Below are positions 13,331-24,542 of a DNA stretch of 64,000 nucleotides, piece by piece. The DNA is taken from the NCBI GenBank assembly GCA_030762935.1, contig CM060890.1, forward strand, positions 68,512,765 through 68,576,764, in the 5' to 3' direction. Each line of letters starts with the position of its first letter. Position 1 is the first letter of the stretch. The position numbers and the translations under genes were made by a program. The notes under the pieces are model-generated. The model was not told the DNA's origin and searched no databases. It was given only the letters and a program-made list of their open reading frames with translations. Source of the stretch: Hymenopus coronatus (taxonomy: Eukaryota > Arthropoda > Insecta > Mantodea > Hymenopodidae).

Positions 13331-13765
13331 AAGGTGTAATATATCTGTACGTCGTTGTTACAAATGAGAACTGCGCAGTACTGTTAAGGATGCATTTCGC
13401 ACTATAACACCGGACATGCTCCATAATATGTATTCACATATGACGGCCTGTGTTGTCAACATGAACATGATGGGGAATATACATATATATTGTACATTCA
13501 ATACGTAAGTGGTGAACTAAATCAATTAGCATTCGCCCACACCGTATGTAAATGTCATGAAGCGCGAATAACTACCAATTTGGTAATACTTATATTGATT
13601 GGTGCTTTACATAGCATTCTATGAGAATTCAACCGTTTCTACTGTCGTGTTTCTAATGCCACATCTGGGAATTCCTAACTTTCTCTGTTTCTTATGTCAT
13701 AATTGTCACTCCAGCTGTCACGTTTACCAGTTCCCTGAGATGCTAACGAGAATTGGAAATTCAAG

Positions 13766-13766
<1 letters not shown>
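13331..13766. other. Spacer, nothing recognised
   Basis: It probably includes the decayed 3' part of the preceding element, but no motif is clear. Confidence 0.4.
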
Positions 13767-13801
<35 letters not shown>

Positions 13802-13815
13802 CCCCCTCTCTCTCT
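13767..13815 (+). repeat. (CT)n microsatellite with C-rich interruption
   Basis: CT repeats run to about 13797, then CCCTCCCCCC, then CT again. The repeat creates Ser-Leu and Arg-Glu runs in the frames 13599-13829, 13753-13989 and 13675-13908, which are not genes. Confidence 0.95.
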
Positions 13816-14934
13816 TGCTTTTCTATTAAAGGCATTTTTACAAATATTTATCCTTATTTTCTTATTTATCTTGATATTTATATTACATGCTGTTTCCATT
13901 TTTTGCATTTCCCGGTTTTCTACTTATTTACTTTTAAACACGTTTACTTTGCTATTATTTGCCCTATTGTTTATTTGATAATTTTATAAAATGCTATAAA
14001 TTAAAGAATAAATATATACTTATACAAAGACATTGAGATAACATTAAATGTTGATATCAAAGACAATATAGAAGCAACTTTATAGTATGTAGCAACGAGA
14101 AAGATCGCAAACTTTAAAATATGATACAAGTATACTTGTGAAAAAAATAATATTTGGAGGGAAGCAAATGAAAACACTTTTATTAAAATTTTAGAATTTA
14201 GTTAGCTGTGACTTCCCATATGGAATTAATCAAAACTAGTTGGGTAGGATAGAACTTCATAACTTGTACAGAAGTTCCAAACAAATCATATTGTTCAATT
14301 ATATTTTAATATGAAATAATAATATTCTATTAACCAATTTATATTTTAGTCAACATTATAATTATCATCTTATTAACATAATTGAAGATCGAATTTGATT
14401 ATTTCTGGAAGAAGGACAGTTTTTTCCATACACTTGGATAGCTCCCTCCTCAAAAATGACAAAATCTTCTCTTTAATAATATAAGTATCAAACCTTGATC
14501 AACAAGAAGGCAAAAGGTCATTTTTGGCTTGACGCTTGAAAAAGCACAAGACTGGTAAACAATTTGTCGTAATAGAGATATCTTAGTCTATAATTTGCCT
14601 GTTCTTTTAGAACTGATTTATTATATTGAAACATTTTACACAATGGCCAAGGATTAATATATTTTATATAATTGAACAGCTGATGATATTAGGAAGGTAA
14701 GAATAACAGGAATCTGTAAAATATGAATTTAATGTATAAAGATGTTATACAAAAGTGTGTTTTTTCCAACACAATCATGACATTAAAAATACACTGACCA
14801 CCTAAAGCCCTCTTGGAAGCAGTCCAAACAAATGATAGAGATGGCTTATCAGATTTGAACTATGAAGAGAATGTTTCAGTGGTAACGTAAACGTCTCTGG
14901 TAACGCTTGTTTTCTACAACTTCTTTTCCTCGCC
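13816..14934. other. Very AT-rich spacer
   Basis: Nothing is recognised on either strand. Confidence 0.5.

Positions 14935-14963
<29 letters not shown>
14935..14963 (+). repeat. Poly(A) tract, 29 bp
   Basis: An uninterrupted run of A. It could be the tail of an old retroposon, but no body is recognisable upstream. Confidence 0.9.
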
Positions 14964-14965
<2 letters not shown>

Positions 14966-15576
14966 TCGTCTTAGCTTTTACAATCCATGGAAGCTTCTCA
15001 AGCTTCAGCTGGTTTTTAGCCTTGGAAAGGAACTTGACGCTTTATCCACAGAATAATACAAGACGCCGCCCTTACCATTACCATTAATGATCGCAAATCA
15101 ATTCTTCATTTTCGAAAGCACCATGAGAAGATTCTGCTTATATTTGATTCACCTAGTATATTAACTCACTAAAATTTTTGACGAAAATGGAATACTTATT
15201 CGTACTTACGCCAACCATTTATATGGATGTGGAATACCTTCTCGCTTGTAACTTAAAAATAAGCAATGAATAACAAAATTATTACTATATTTAGATATCA
15301 TGTGTATCTAGGCTTAAAATAACAACACGTTGGCAATATCGCTGTTTCCACGTCCCACATTTGATAATTTCTTAAATTATTTTTTACATCGTAAGTTCGT
15401 TTTTAGAAAATAAAATATTTAATTTTTCTACATGAGTTATTTGTTGTGAGCGTGTGTCGTAAAAATCTTCGATGTGCCAATTAGCATGGTATTTATTCGC
15501 ATTTACATTTTTGCCTTTTGTTGTTTATACACACAAACTGAGAGAAGCACACGCATGTTTTCTAAAAGTATTTCTA
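14964..15576. other. Spacer, nothing recognised
   Basis: No supported feature was found. Confidence 0.45.
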
Positions 15577-16420
15577 CTTTCTCTATACGTACTATGTACA
15601 TAGCGTATAGAGAAGGTATTGTATTGCACCCAAAAATTTGATACGGATATTTCACCGGAAATATATGTTTTGAGACCTCCTGAATCCAAAAAAAAAAGTA
15701 TTTTTAAAAATATGTCCGTGAGTGTGTCTGCGGGCAGCATAGTTCAAAATGAAAAGACCAAACTTGGTATTTAATTTTGGTATCTTCCAAGGATGTAACG
15801 CGAAGATTTTCAAGAAAATCCCCCCTCGCAAACCCTTTACATGGACAAACTTTCGAAAATGTTGAGTTTCTTAAAAATGGCTCTAACGATTTTGATTAAA
15901 ATCTCGTAATATATAAGGTATTTACTTGACAAATAAAATGTATATCTTGAATTTTCTGGGAATAGCCTCTGAAGATTACTTTATTCTAGATGAATTTTAC
16001 GAACTTTTTCATAACTGCTAAACAGTAAGAGATGGACAAAAATTACAACACAGAGAATATAGAGCACATTAAAACATACAATTTATGTTTCATACATTTT
16101 TTCGTGGAGTTGATCGTTTTTAAGATATCCATTGCTTTTTGTTTCAGCTTTGAAAAACTTACTTTTCATACAGGAATTTGTCAACTCCTGTCCAAACAAA
16201 CAAAGGAACTTCATTCACACAGCAGCCAGCTTTTGACTAGGACTTTAACCTATGCTAGACCCTTACTTCGCTTCTACTTACAAGGAAGCAAGTAATAAGA
16301 ATATTTCTGTTATTTTTTTCTGGAATAAAATGAAGTAAATTGAAGCATAAGCTTTTTAACAATAATTTGTTGTAGATATGTAGAGAAAGTCATGTGAATA
16401 GAACATGTCAGATTTTTCTA
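15577..16420 (-). repeat. Family A repeat, full length
   Basis: This is a complete minus-strand copy of about 845 bp. It starts at the tail hairpin (TACTTTCTCTATACG, then GTACATAG) and runs through the body to the head block GTAGAGAAAGTCATGTG, then the complement of ATCTGACATGTTC. Both the ACTTTCTCTA block and its inverted partner near the other end are visible. The GT tract is reduced to GTGAGTGTGTC. Frames 15525-15740 and 16032-16295 are shadows of the repeat. Confidence 0.9.
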
Positions 16421-16424
16421 AAGG

Positions 16425-17157
16425 TATTCTTTTGGTCAGGAGAACACATTTCAGTTTAAGCTGAGTGTACTTGTACAGTTGCTGTACCCCTCAGAAATAA
16501 GCTTTAAATTAATGACCAAGGGTACTACAAATATCGAGTTTGAGCTTGCTCAGCCTACTTATACACGATTTAAATTAATATGTAGCATTATAATTATAGA
16601 CATAAGAATGGTGCCAATTAAATTGTTGTTGTAATCTTGCTGATAACATAATTCTACACTTCCCGGTTAGTCATTAATTTATTTGAAGGGGGCTACTTCA
16701 TTATCCGCGCATACCAACTTCAGTTCATTTATGGCATTTTTTATCCAGCAGCATAAGCTTAAATGCAGTAAACGCGTCTGCATGTTATATAGGCTTTCTG
16801 CATACCGTATCTGCAAATTAAGGCTTACACCTCAAAATATAGGGGTAATTTAAACGAGAATTAAAATTTTAACCTCTTTAAATATTATAATACACGAGAT
16901 AGAATAAAAACAAAAGAAGTCACTTACTGGGAAAGCAATGGGATTTAGCTTTTTTGTTTTTTTCAGTTTATCGTTACCATGGGTACACTTTTGTTGAACG
17001 AAACATGAATAACTTTATTTATAGTGTTATAAGAATTTGTAATTTACAAGTAACGACTCTATCATTAAATGATAGAATGCGGGTAATTTAATGCCACTAT
17101 GAAAGCAGGAGTAGTTTTTCTCAAGGTCTCAAGAAAAGCTAGAGGTCTGAAATTTTA
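16425..17157. other. Spacer, nothing recognised
   Basis: No supported feature was found. Confidence 0.45.
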
Positions 17158-17460
17158 AGAACGTGGTTGAGTAGTTAGACCGCTCGCCACCAATCTAGGT
17201 TCGAACCCAAGCGCCCTCAAGTAGGATGTGTGGTGGACGAAGTGGCATCTGGGCGGGTTTTCTCCGGTTCCTCCGGTTTCCCCCGCCACTCATTCCACCA
17301 ATTGCTCCATCACCTTTCCTATCATCAATTTCGCTTACATTTCATATCATCCACTTCATTTTCATGCCTGGCTACAGGTCGATCCCCAAAACAGGTTTTG
17401 TGACGTTGGCTCCCCGACAGTCTTCTGACCCTTACGCATTGGCTTGTAAGTCCTAGAGGG
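17158..17460 (+). repeat. tRNA-derived SINE, family B
   Basis: The head has an A-box-like TGGTTGAGTAGTTAGAC and a perfect B box GGTTCGAACCC (17198-17208). Between them the tRNA-like segment is shortened compared with the copies at 24.3 and 28.1 kb. The body (GTGGTGGACGAAG, TTTTCTCCGG, CCCGCCACTCATTCCACC) is shared with the other copies. The last 100 bases are not obviously shared. Overlapping frames 17226-17456 are not genes. Confidence 0.8.
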
Positions 17461-17609
17461 GTGTCAGTCCTACAAATACGGGGAGGGTAAGCCGAAAACT
17501 TTTAAAGAGTGGCTCATGTTCAATTCGTAATTATGGAATTTCTTCAGGAAGCTTGAGGAAACTGCTTGTGTTTCTTATAAGAAATCTGCAAGACCAAAGG
17601 TAATCATAA

Positions 17610-17850
17610 TGCCGCTGAGGTTAGACCACTCGCCTCTCACCTAGAGGGTGATCCCAAGAAACCGCATGTGGGATTTGTGGTGGACAAAGCGCAGCAGGGG
17701 ATGTTTTTATCCGGGTTCTCCGGTTTCACCGCCATCATATTCCATTTTCATTCCACATAGCACCAGGGTGATCGCTTGCGGTGCCAACAGTAGTAAAAGA
17801 GGGGGTATAACTCATATCTCACCCTGCAAAACGATTAATTGCCTACATCT
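17610..17850 (+). repeat. tRNA-derived SINE, family B, diverged
   Basis: The tRNA-like head GCTGAGGTTAGACCACTCG is recognisable, but the B box is damaged (GGGTGATCCC). The body keeps GGGATTTGTGGTGGACAAAG and CCGGGTTCTCCGGTTTC. It is a second copy within 450 bp of the first. Confidence 0.8.
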
Positions 17851-19064
17851 TTGATAATCGGGTCATCAGTAGGCACTTCCTAACTCCCGCCGCAAGCTCC
17901 AGATCTTAATCTGATTGTGAACCTTAAAGAACTAGTTTTCCCGACACATCCAACAATCCGAAAGCAACCAAAGATACAATCTCACAGGAATTTGCTAATA
18001 TTTTAAGACGTCATCTGCAAAATCCTGTGCATGGAGCGGTATAAGTGTGTGCGTAGTACGGTAAACATCCACCAATGCTTTATAAACCCCATTGTTGTCC
18101 AGCATGTAAAGTTTTTGCTCTTTTATTATCTCAAGTATTATAATATTTATGACGGTTTAAAGTTTGAAGTGGCTTTACAAGTACCCTATATATATCACTT
18201 AAATCACAGCGAATGTAACCAACAGGGAAATTAACGTATTTATTTCGAATATTTAAAATCTGCCATCTTAACAACATCCATAAATCACCACGAATGAGAT
18301 TTTAAATTTACAAAACATTACCGATTTAACGCGAATACGTGACGCACAGATATCCATATCAACACATCTGTCATTATTATTATACACTGAAATGGTCGTA
18401 AATTCATATCGGATTTATGAGCTGGGAGTAAACTATGGAATTATAATCTCACGGGAACAGCCCTCATCGCAAATTTAAGCTCCTTAAAAGTAGACATTTA
18501 AAACCACAGCTGATGTAGCATTCATGCGAAAATTATATTGTTTTCATTTATACTTGAAGAGGTAGTCCTATAGTTTTGCGTTATACGGACGCAGCTCAAA
18601 CAGAAACGTAAATGAAAAAATTTTAGAAGTATATAGCTTGACTGGAGGAAAATTATGTAGTGTATATTTTGTTACATAGGACGACATATGAGGAAAATGA
18701 AAAAGAAAGGGAAGAAAGGCAAAATCTTACACGACAGATATAAGGCATAGACCATTATAAAACTATTATAAAATAAATCACTCACCGAAGCATTAAAAAA
18801 TCTGCAAAATCATCACAATGATCATCTAAGGAAAACAGATACTCACTTTCGTTGTTGAGAAGCTCGTCAAATTTCCTTCTTTTTTGTTGGTTTCATCATT
18901 AGGCATGCACTTTACAAATTTCACGCTAACTACACTTACTGTTCAAACCGTAACAATGCTGGTGCAGGCTTTTGCTTTATGACTATGCAACTGTATCAAT
19001 TGTTAAGTATTATATACACTATATCTCATCCAATGTCGTCTTATCTGCCGAAATATACGATCCA
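17851..19064. other. Spacer, nothing recognised
   Basis: No supported feature was found. The frame 18031-18234 has no domain. Confidence 0.45.
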
Positions 19065-20068
19065 TGCAATATATAGCCTATGCAGATGACTTAGTAATGA
19101 CAGCTAGATCTCCATCTGTTTTTATGGGGATATTGAGCAAACAGTAAATGCAACAAAATAATTAGGTTTAGAGGTCAATGTTAGAAAAACTGTATATATA
19201 GACACATCTAAAATAAAACAAAGAATTGTAGATAATTAAATAATGGTAAATTATATATTAAACTGATAGTTATAAATATTTATGTTCATTGTTCACCTTC
19301 GATAGCAATTGTACCAAGGATATAAAAGAGAATAAAACAATGAAAATGCTGTACCCGTCGAAACAAACCAAATCACAAACCTACAAAACAATTAAACCTG
19401 TTGTGATGTATTGCTTAGAAACCTGGGTGATGACAGAATATGTAAAATTAGAGCTAGAAAGATGGAAATGGAGAATATTGTGAAAAATTTACAGGCTAGT
19501 TAAGGATAAAGTGTGGTGGAGAATGCGCACAAATGCGCAGTTAAATCTGTAGTATAAAAAGCTAATAGAGTATCTAATATTGGTAGACTTTAAGGAATTG
19601 AGAGGTTTGCGCAAGTAATTATGATGAATAGTGGCAGATCTATAAAAAGATTCTTGAAGGTAAACTCTGAGGGAGAAGAGATGGGGGAAGATCAAGATTG
19701 TGTGGACGGTACTTGCATAGTATGGGGAGTAGAAGATGGGAAAGAAAAGTAGGAACTAGGGAAGAAATAATGAAATATTGCCATTAAGGAGGCGCTAGCT
19801 GATATGTAATATATGCGTAAGCTTTCACGGCCGGTGTCCATAGTTTTAAAATTTAAAATTTTCGGGCTATTTTGCCGTGGTCTGTAGGTTAAAATATGTT
19901 TAGTTAAAATATTTCTACCTAACGTTTCGTCCCTCACAGATAGGGACGAAACGTTAGGTAGAAATATTTTAACTAAACATATTTTAACCTACAGACCACG
20001 GCAAAATAGCCCGAAAATTTTAAATTTTAAAACTAATATGTAATAGTTGTTTTCCAGAAGAAGAAGAT
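19065..20068 (+). pseudogene. Non-LTR retrotransposon (LINE) reverse transcriptase relic, 3' part
   Basis: The reverse transcriptase active site is visible near 19078: AYADDLV, preceded by Ile-Gln-Tyr-like residues. It is followed by conserved downstream blocks broken over frames: GLEVNVRKT, FKYLCSLFT, CTKDIK, then YKTIKPVVMYCLETWVMT (usually Y..LI.PV..YG.E.W), then LERWKWRIL. Stops and frameshifts are frequent. The final AGAAGAAGAAGATTAA near 20053-20068 fits the 3' terminus of such LINEs. The 5' half (endonuclease, fingers) is missing, as expected from 5' truncation. The relic is split at 19812-20035 by a palindromic insertion described separately. It is of the Jockey/CR1/RTE type; I cannot fix the clade. 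Confidence 0.8.
19812..20035. mobile_element. Palindromic insertion with 10-bp target duplication inside a LINE
   Basis: The direct repeat ATATGTAATA flanks the insertion (19802-19811 and 20036-20045). Inside are two perfectly complementary 94-base arms, 19841-19934 and 19942-20035, separated by a 7-base loop (CACAGAT). I compared the arms base by base and found no mismatch. A 29-base left end (19812-19840) has no partner on the right. There is no coding capacity. A 9-10 bp target duplication with long inverted repeats suits a MULE or foldback-type element; a snap-back retroposon is the alternative. Confidence 0.85.
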
Positions 20069-20610
20069 TAACCAACATAAATTTCTCAGCTGATTTCCAA
20101 GTATGAGGTATTTTAAAGAATAAAGACGAAATATTAAAGTCGTCAGCCTTGCAAGAGGCAAATTCCAACAAAGTATTAAATACTCCTGGTGTCAATTGCT
20201 TAATGTGTAGTTTATCCGTTTTATTAAACATTTAATCCTACATCACGCTTCTGAAATAAATTCTGAATTTTTCATTAAGAGTCAACGTCTGCTCTTCACT
20301 CCACAGCAAAGTGCCTTATTTTATCAGGCCTGAGGATGGATCCTCAGGCAATCCTCACTTTATTAGAGAGGATGACATCGCAATATTAAGCCTATAAAGG
20401 GGTTCTTTATGAACGCAGTAAACAACTCTCCAATATATTTAAGTCCACTAAATCTACACGAGCTTCTTAAATCGTGGTTTGTTCAAAACACAGCACTGGG
20501 ATCCGCAATGAGACTTTAAGTAAAAGAGATGTCTTCATAGACTGCTTGTTGTTTGATAAAATATTCTTTATTGCATTTGTTATGTTTTGATATTTAAGTA
20601 GTGTATATTT
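20046..20610. other. LINE 3' end then spacer
   Basis: After the LINE terminus (about 20068) nothing is recognised. A 9-bp palindrome, CCTGAGGAT/ATCCTCAGG with a 2-base loop, lies near 20329-20348. Confidence 0.4.
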
Positions 20611-21325
20611 TACAAAAATTTATGTTACACTCCCATGACTTTCTCTACCTGTTCCGCAGCATACAGTTTTATAAAATCTAGTTATTTTATCTACTTCATG
20701 GAAATCGAGGTAAACACTAGAAAGAATTGTCGTATTATATATTTTGTATTAGTCTATTGCACGTATGTTTGCCCAATATCTCATTAGTGTCACGCCACTA
20801 GTTACCTCTCATTGGCTGCTGATGTGGAAAAGGCAAGTATCCTTCGTTTTAAGTCTGCTTCTCGGATGCCGAAAGCACATATGTGCTATTATCATAGTGT
20901 CTGGTTTATCACCTGACCTTGTTCTCTACAGGTTTATTAAACATATTTATATGGCAAATAAAATGTATATCTAGAATTTATTCCCAGAAAATTCAAAAGA
21001 CCTCTTTATTCCGAAAAAATTTGCCAAGTTTTGCATAACTGGTAAACCGTAAGAGATAGACAAAAACGTACTAACAAAATACACAATGTTATATACATTT
21101 TTTTCGTGGAATTTACAATTTTAGAGATATTCCTTGTAATTTGTTTCATATTTAAAATACTTACAAATTCCATGTGAGAAAAGTTTTAACTCCAATTTAT
21201 GCTAATGTTTATCTCGATTAGCTTGAACTACGTAGATAGAATAATATGCTTTTTAACTTAATTTGTTACCGAGATGTAGAGAAAGTCATGTGAATGGAGT
21301 TCTTCAGTTTTTTTTTCTTATGTTT
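20611..21325. repeat. Family A fragments in inverted orientation
   Basis: A plus-strand head (20611-20740; CATGACTTTCTCTACC and the TCTACTTCATGGAAATCGAGG block) is followed after about 200 bp by a minus-strand head-and-middle (about 20935-21325, ending GATGTAGAGAAAGTCATGTG). The two heads point toward each other across the locus, and no hairpin tail is present. Confidence 0.8.
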
Positions 21326-21770
21326 AATGACAGAAAGTTGACTAAAGTTTATCATTCCTCTGCTTACTCAAGTTGACTGATGCGTGTTGCGTATCTTTAA
21401 AGGTTTTCATAGCTAGCGAACAGCGAGCACCAACAGCATCAATCTTTTTCTCTGTAAATATCGTGACACCGATATTCGACCCCTTCTAAAGCAGATATTA
21501 TCCTTGCAGTAAGTGAGGCTTTTATCTCTCTAGTAAATGGACCATACATAACTCGCTCACTACTGAGTAGCCAAGAACATTGTGCGTTCATCAATATAAA
21601 AATCATAAGCTCTGTGTGTAGCACGTAAATTCTCTCCTTGGAATTGCGTGCTCCTTTAAGCTTTTAAAAAACTTATAATTTTTTTTTTTTTTCATTTCCG
21701 AGATTAGTTTTTCCATTTCCATTTTTTAATTATTTCGGAATCAGAACTTTAGTTCCTCCAATGATTAATA
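21326..21770. other. Spacer
   Basis: Nothing is recognised apart from a short T tract near 21680. Confidence 0.4.
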
Positions 21771-21774
21771 CTTT

Positions 21775-22640
21775 TGCTCACACAGCCTCGACTCAGTGCA
21801 GACCCCAACATGTCTTCTTCCTTTATTAAACTAGCATTCCTTAAAAGAAAAGTCATCCATCGGGGCCAGGGGCCGGGACCAGAGGCAACGGACGAGAGAT
21901 CTACAGTTCCTGCTCTTCCAGGCCATCTCTGGCATTCTAGGCGCCACCAAGCAGTAGCATGCTATCCAGAAAACCTCGCTACCACCCAGAGAAGCATCAG
22001 CTGACAAGAATCTACCAGCTTTAACACCGAGGACCCTGATTGGCCGGCCACCACAACTGGAAGAAACCCTATTGGGCTGCTTCAGGTGATCCGGCCAATC
22101 ACTCCAATAAGAGCGGAGTGCACTTCCAGACCATCGGAAGTGCAAAGGCAGTGGGTAGCCGAAACAAGGCCACAGCCATCCGACCTTCTAGGTAGGGTAA
22201 GGCGCGCTAACAAAGCGATTACCAAAAAGGAACCGCCTAAACTGTTTAAAATATCCAGCCAGCACCAGCACTGGTGCACACAACCTGCCCTCCAGTGGCC
22301 TTGCTACTGTTGAGGGTAAAAAGAGGTCTAGCCAGCAACGCCAAGGCGGTAAAGGCAAGATCATATGTCTGGACTCATCCAAGCAAAATACCGAGGGCCT
22401 CCCGCGCGAACCAGTTTCACGCATAGGCCAAAATGCGGAGCCTGACTCCGACGACCATTTCACGCGAACCAATAAAATGTTAGCTTCATTCCAGCTCTTA
22501 TAAATACCAGTCTCCGCAAGCTCAATCCATTAGTTCACCCTGAAGACGAGGAAGATGCACTTCTTCGAAACGTTGGTATCAAGCCAAGTTTTTACCTGGT
22601 TAGAAGCCCGAGAAGATTTTGAATTAATACGTCGCCAGGA
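21775..22640. repeat. GC-richer repeat-like block with 3' hairpin motif
   Basis: About 0.87 kb is clearly less AT-rich than its surroundings. Near its 3' end are TATAAAT (about 22500) and a stem of eight pairs, CGAGGAAG/CTTCTTCG, set between CTGAAGA and AAACGTTGGTA (about 22543-22577). Overlapping frames on both strands (21774-22472) have no domain I recognise. The sequence 22216-22259 recurs inverted at 23266-23309, so the block is probably part of a transposable element. The class is unknown; a Penelope-like or LTR-like terminal region is possible. Confidence 0.5.
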
Positions 22641-23695
22641 AAGCTTCAGTTCTTACTGATTAAAATAGTTACTATATTCTTAAATATTCGAAGACACTTC
22701 ATATTTTGAATTCTTTCCGAATATCCTGGGAAGTGCACTTCATTTGCAGAGATAAATTAGAATACCGGCAAACACAAGAGATGGAAATATTCTTCCTATC
22801 ACTCAAAGTATTTAAGTTCTTGTTAAAACATATGATTTATTTCAGTTACATATTGTGGTGGATCTAGGAAATTCCGATACGTTCGCAGTTATTTGTTTGA
22901 AATTTTCAATGCTTGTTATCAGTTTATCATGTATAATATAAAGTATTGCATTGCATCTAAAAATATATAGTGAAACACTTTCTGTAAAGTTTTATCTCGA
23001 TTAAGCGGAACAAAAGCAAGCTTTTTATAAAATTGTTTGTAGAAATTATACCAGATATTTTATGAAAACCAGAACTGAGTGTATACCATAATTTTATAAA
23101 AATGGAGTTATACAACCGAAATGAGGGGCCGTTCCTCGTTAGACAACATTAGACATGGTATTGTTATAGAAGAACTAAAATTTACACTTTAGATAAGAAG
23201 TTATCTATAAAATCTATAGCAGGAAGTTTTTACAAGTTGAAGGGAAGAAAAGAAAAAAAAAAAATGCTGGATATTTTAAACAGTTTAGGCGGTTCCTTTT
23301 TGGTAATCGGCTGATCCAATTACTTGCTCTCCTGAATGTACATTGTTAGCACATATTGTAGAAAGAAAGCTATTAATGAAAGGAAGTTTATGGCAATTTA
23401 TTGCTTCAAATATTCAATTTTTCAAGAACGGCATTTCCACGCATTAAATCAATTATTTTTTCGTTGCTACAATATACAGTGTAACACTCAACAGCATCGC
23501 CTATAATATGAAGTAGAAGAGAAGCTATCAACGAAATGTTTGTCACGAAGTAAACTTCTTGAAGACAGAGCTTGTTTATGCAGTGAATGCCTGCTTTCTC
23601 CAAAAAGTTACTCTTTTAGATTCCTATGGAAATGCAGGAATAGGTGGAGTCCGTGCAGATAACATCAGCTCAAATAAAGGTTTATTTTTTACTTT
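22641..23695. other. Spacer between repeat blocks
   Basis: Apart from the 44-bp inverted copy at 23266-23309 nothing is firm. The part 22780-22900 may be a very diverged family A piece. Confidence 0.35.
23266..23309 (-). repeat. 44-bp perfect inverted copy of 22216-22259
   Basis: It is the exact reverse complement of 22216-22259 over 44 bases, and the match stops abruptly on both sides. About 1 kb separates the arms. No flanking duplication was seen. Confidence 0.85.
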
Positions 23696-24138
23696 CTTTA
23701 GTCCATATGTGGAAAGTGCATAGTGGATAGAGAATATTGTATTGCACCCAAAAGTTTTACATCATTTCACCTGACATGTATTTTTTGAGATCCCCTGAGT
23801 CCAAAGAAGCATTTTTGGCTTAATACCAATAATAATACAGAAAAACAGGTAAAAATGAAAATAAAGGCAAAAAAAAAAAAAAGTAGGGTATACAATGCCG
23901 GAGTCCCGATCAGACTCCGGTACCGTAAATATATATATATAAAAAAAATACTTCGTTTTTAATCTATGCTGCTTACAGAAAACACACAGGCGCACACGCA
24001 CGCGCATATACGCGTGCAATTTTTATAAAAAGCTTTCAAGTGGCCTCGAAACATATATTTCCAGTGAAATCTTCATATTGAGTTTTGGGTGGAATACAAT
24101 ATGTTCTCTATCTACTACGTAGGGACTGGAGAAAAAAT
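23696..24138. repeat. Two family A tails facing away from each other
   Basis: The minus-strand tail is at 23696-23822 (ATAGAGAATATTGTATTGCA, then the TGAGATCCCCTGAGTCCAAA block). The plus-strand tail is at 23945-24138 (the CACACAGGCGCACACGCACG tract, TATATTTCCAGTGAAATC, CTCTATCTACTACGTAG). Between them lie an A tract and a small hairpin (CCGGAGTC...GACTCCGG, 23898-23920). Heads and middles are missing. Confidence 0.75.
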
Positions 24139-24282
24139 AAAAACGCGCCAATGTTTATAAGTTTCTTTTCATTCCCTGTTGACATTTTATGACGACTGTT
24201 TCTTTGTCCAGTTTTTTTTCTATATCGTTAGTTCCTCACATTTTGTCTTCTGATGTTTTGTACTTTCCATTCCACCACATAG

Positions 24283-24532
24283 GGTCGCACTGTGGCCAAG
24301 TGGTTAGACTACTCGCCTCTCACCTAGGCGGCCGGGGTTCGAACCCAAGCAACCGAATATGGGATTTGTTGTGAATAAAACGGCTTAGGGGCTGGTTTTC
24401 TCCGGGTTCTCCGGTTTCGCTCTCCATCGCATTTCACCAGTGTTCCATCTTCTTTTATGTATCATCAGTGTCTTCGCCAGGGTTGCCATATGTAGTAAAG
24501 GTGGGCGTTAAACATTAGCAAAATAAAAATGT
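24283..24532 (+). repeat. tRNA-derived SINE, family B, with target duplication
   Basis: This is the best-preserved family B copy, 250 bp long. It has A box TGGCCAAGTGGTTAGAC (24293-24309) and perfect B box GGTTCGAACCC (24336-24346) at tRNA-like spacing. The body has GGGATTTGTTGTGAATAAAA, TTTTCTCCGGGTTCTCCGG and CATTTCACCAGTG, and the copy ends in an AAATAAAAAT tail. It is flanked by the 10-bp direct repeat CACCACATAG at 24273-24282 and 24533-24542. RNA polymerase III transcription followed by LINE-mediated insertion is the expected origin. Confidence 0.92.
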
Positions 24533-24542
24533 CACCACATAG

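Noticed and set aside
15577..16420. Family A as a classical Helitron
   Set aside because: The 3' hairpin fits, but no CTRR terminus or TC start is visible; a Helentron-type or another class remains open.
24293..24360. tRNA gene call for the SINE heads at 24.3, 28.1, 42.1 and 52.1 kb
   Set aside because: They keep A and B boxes, but the acceptor stems do not pair as in real tRNA genes and each continues into a shared SINE body.
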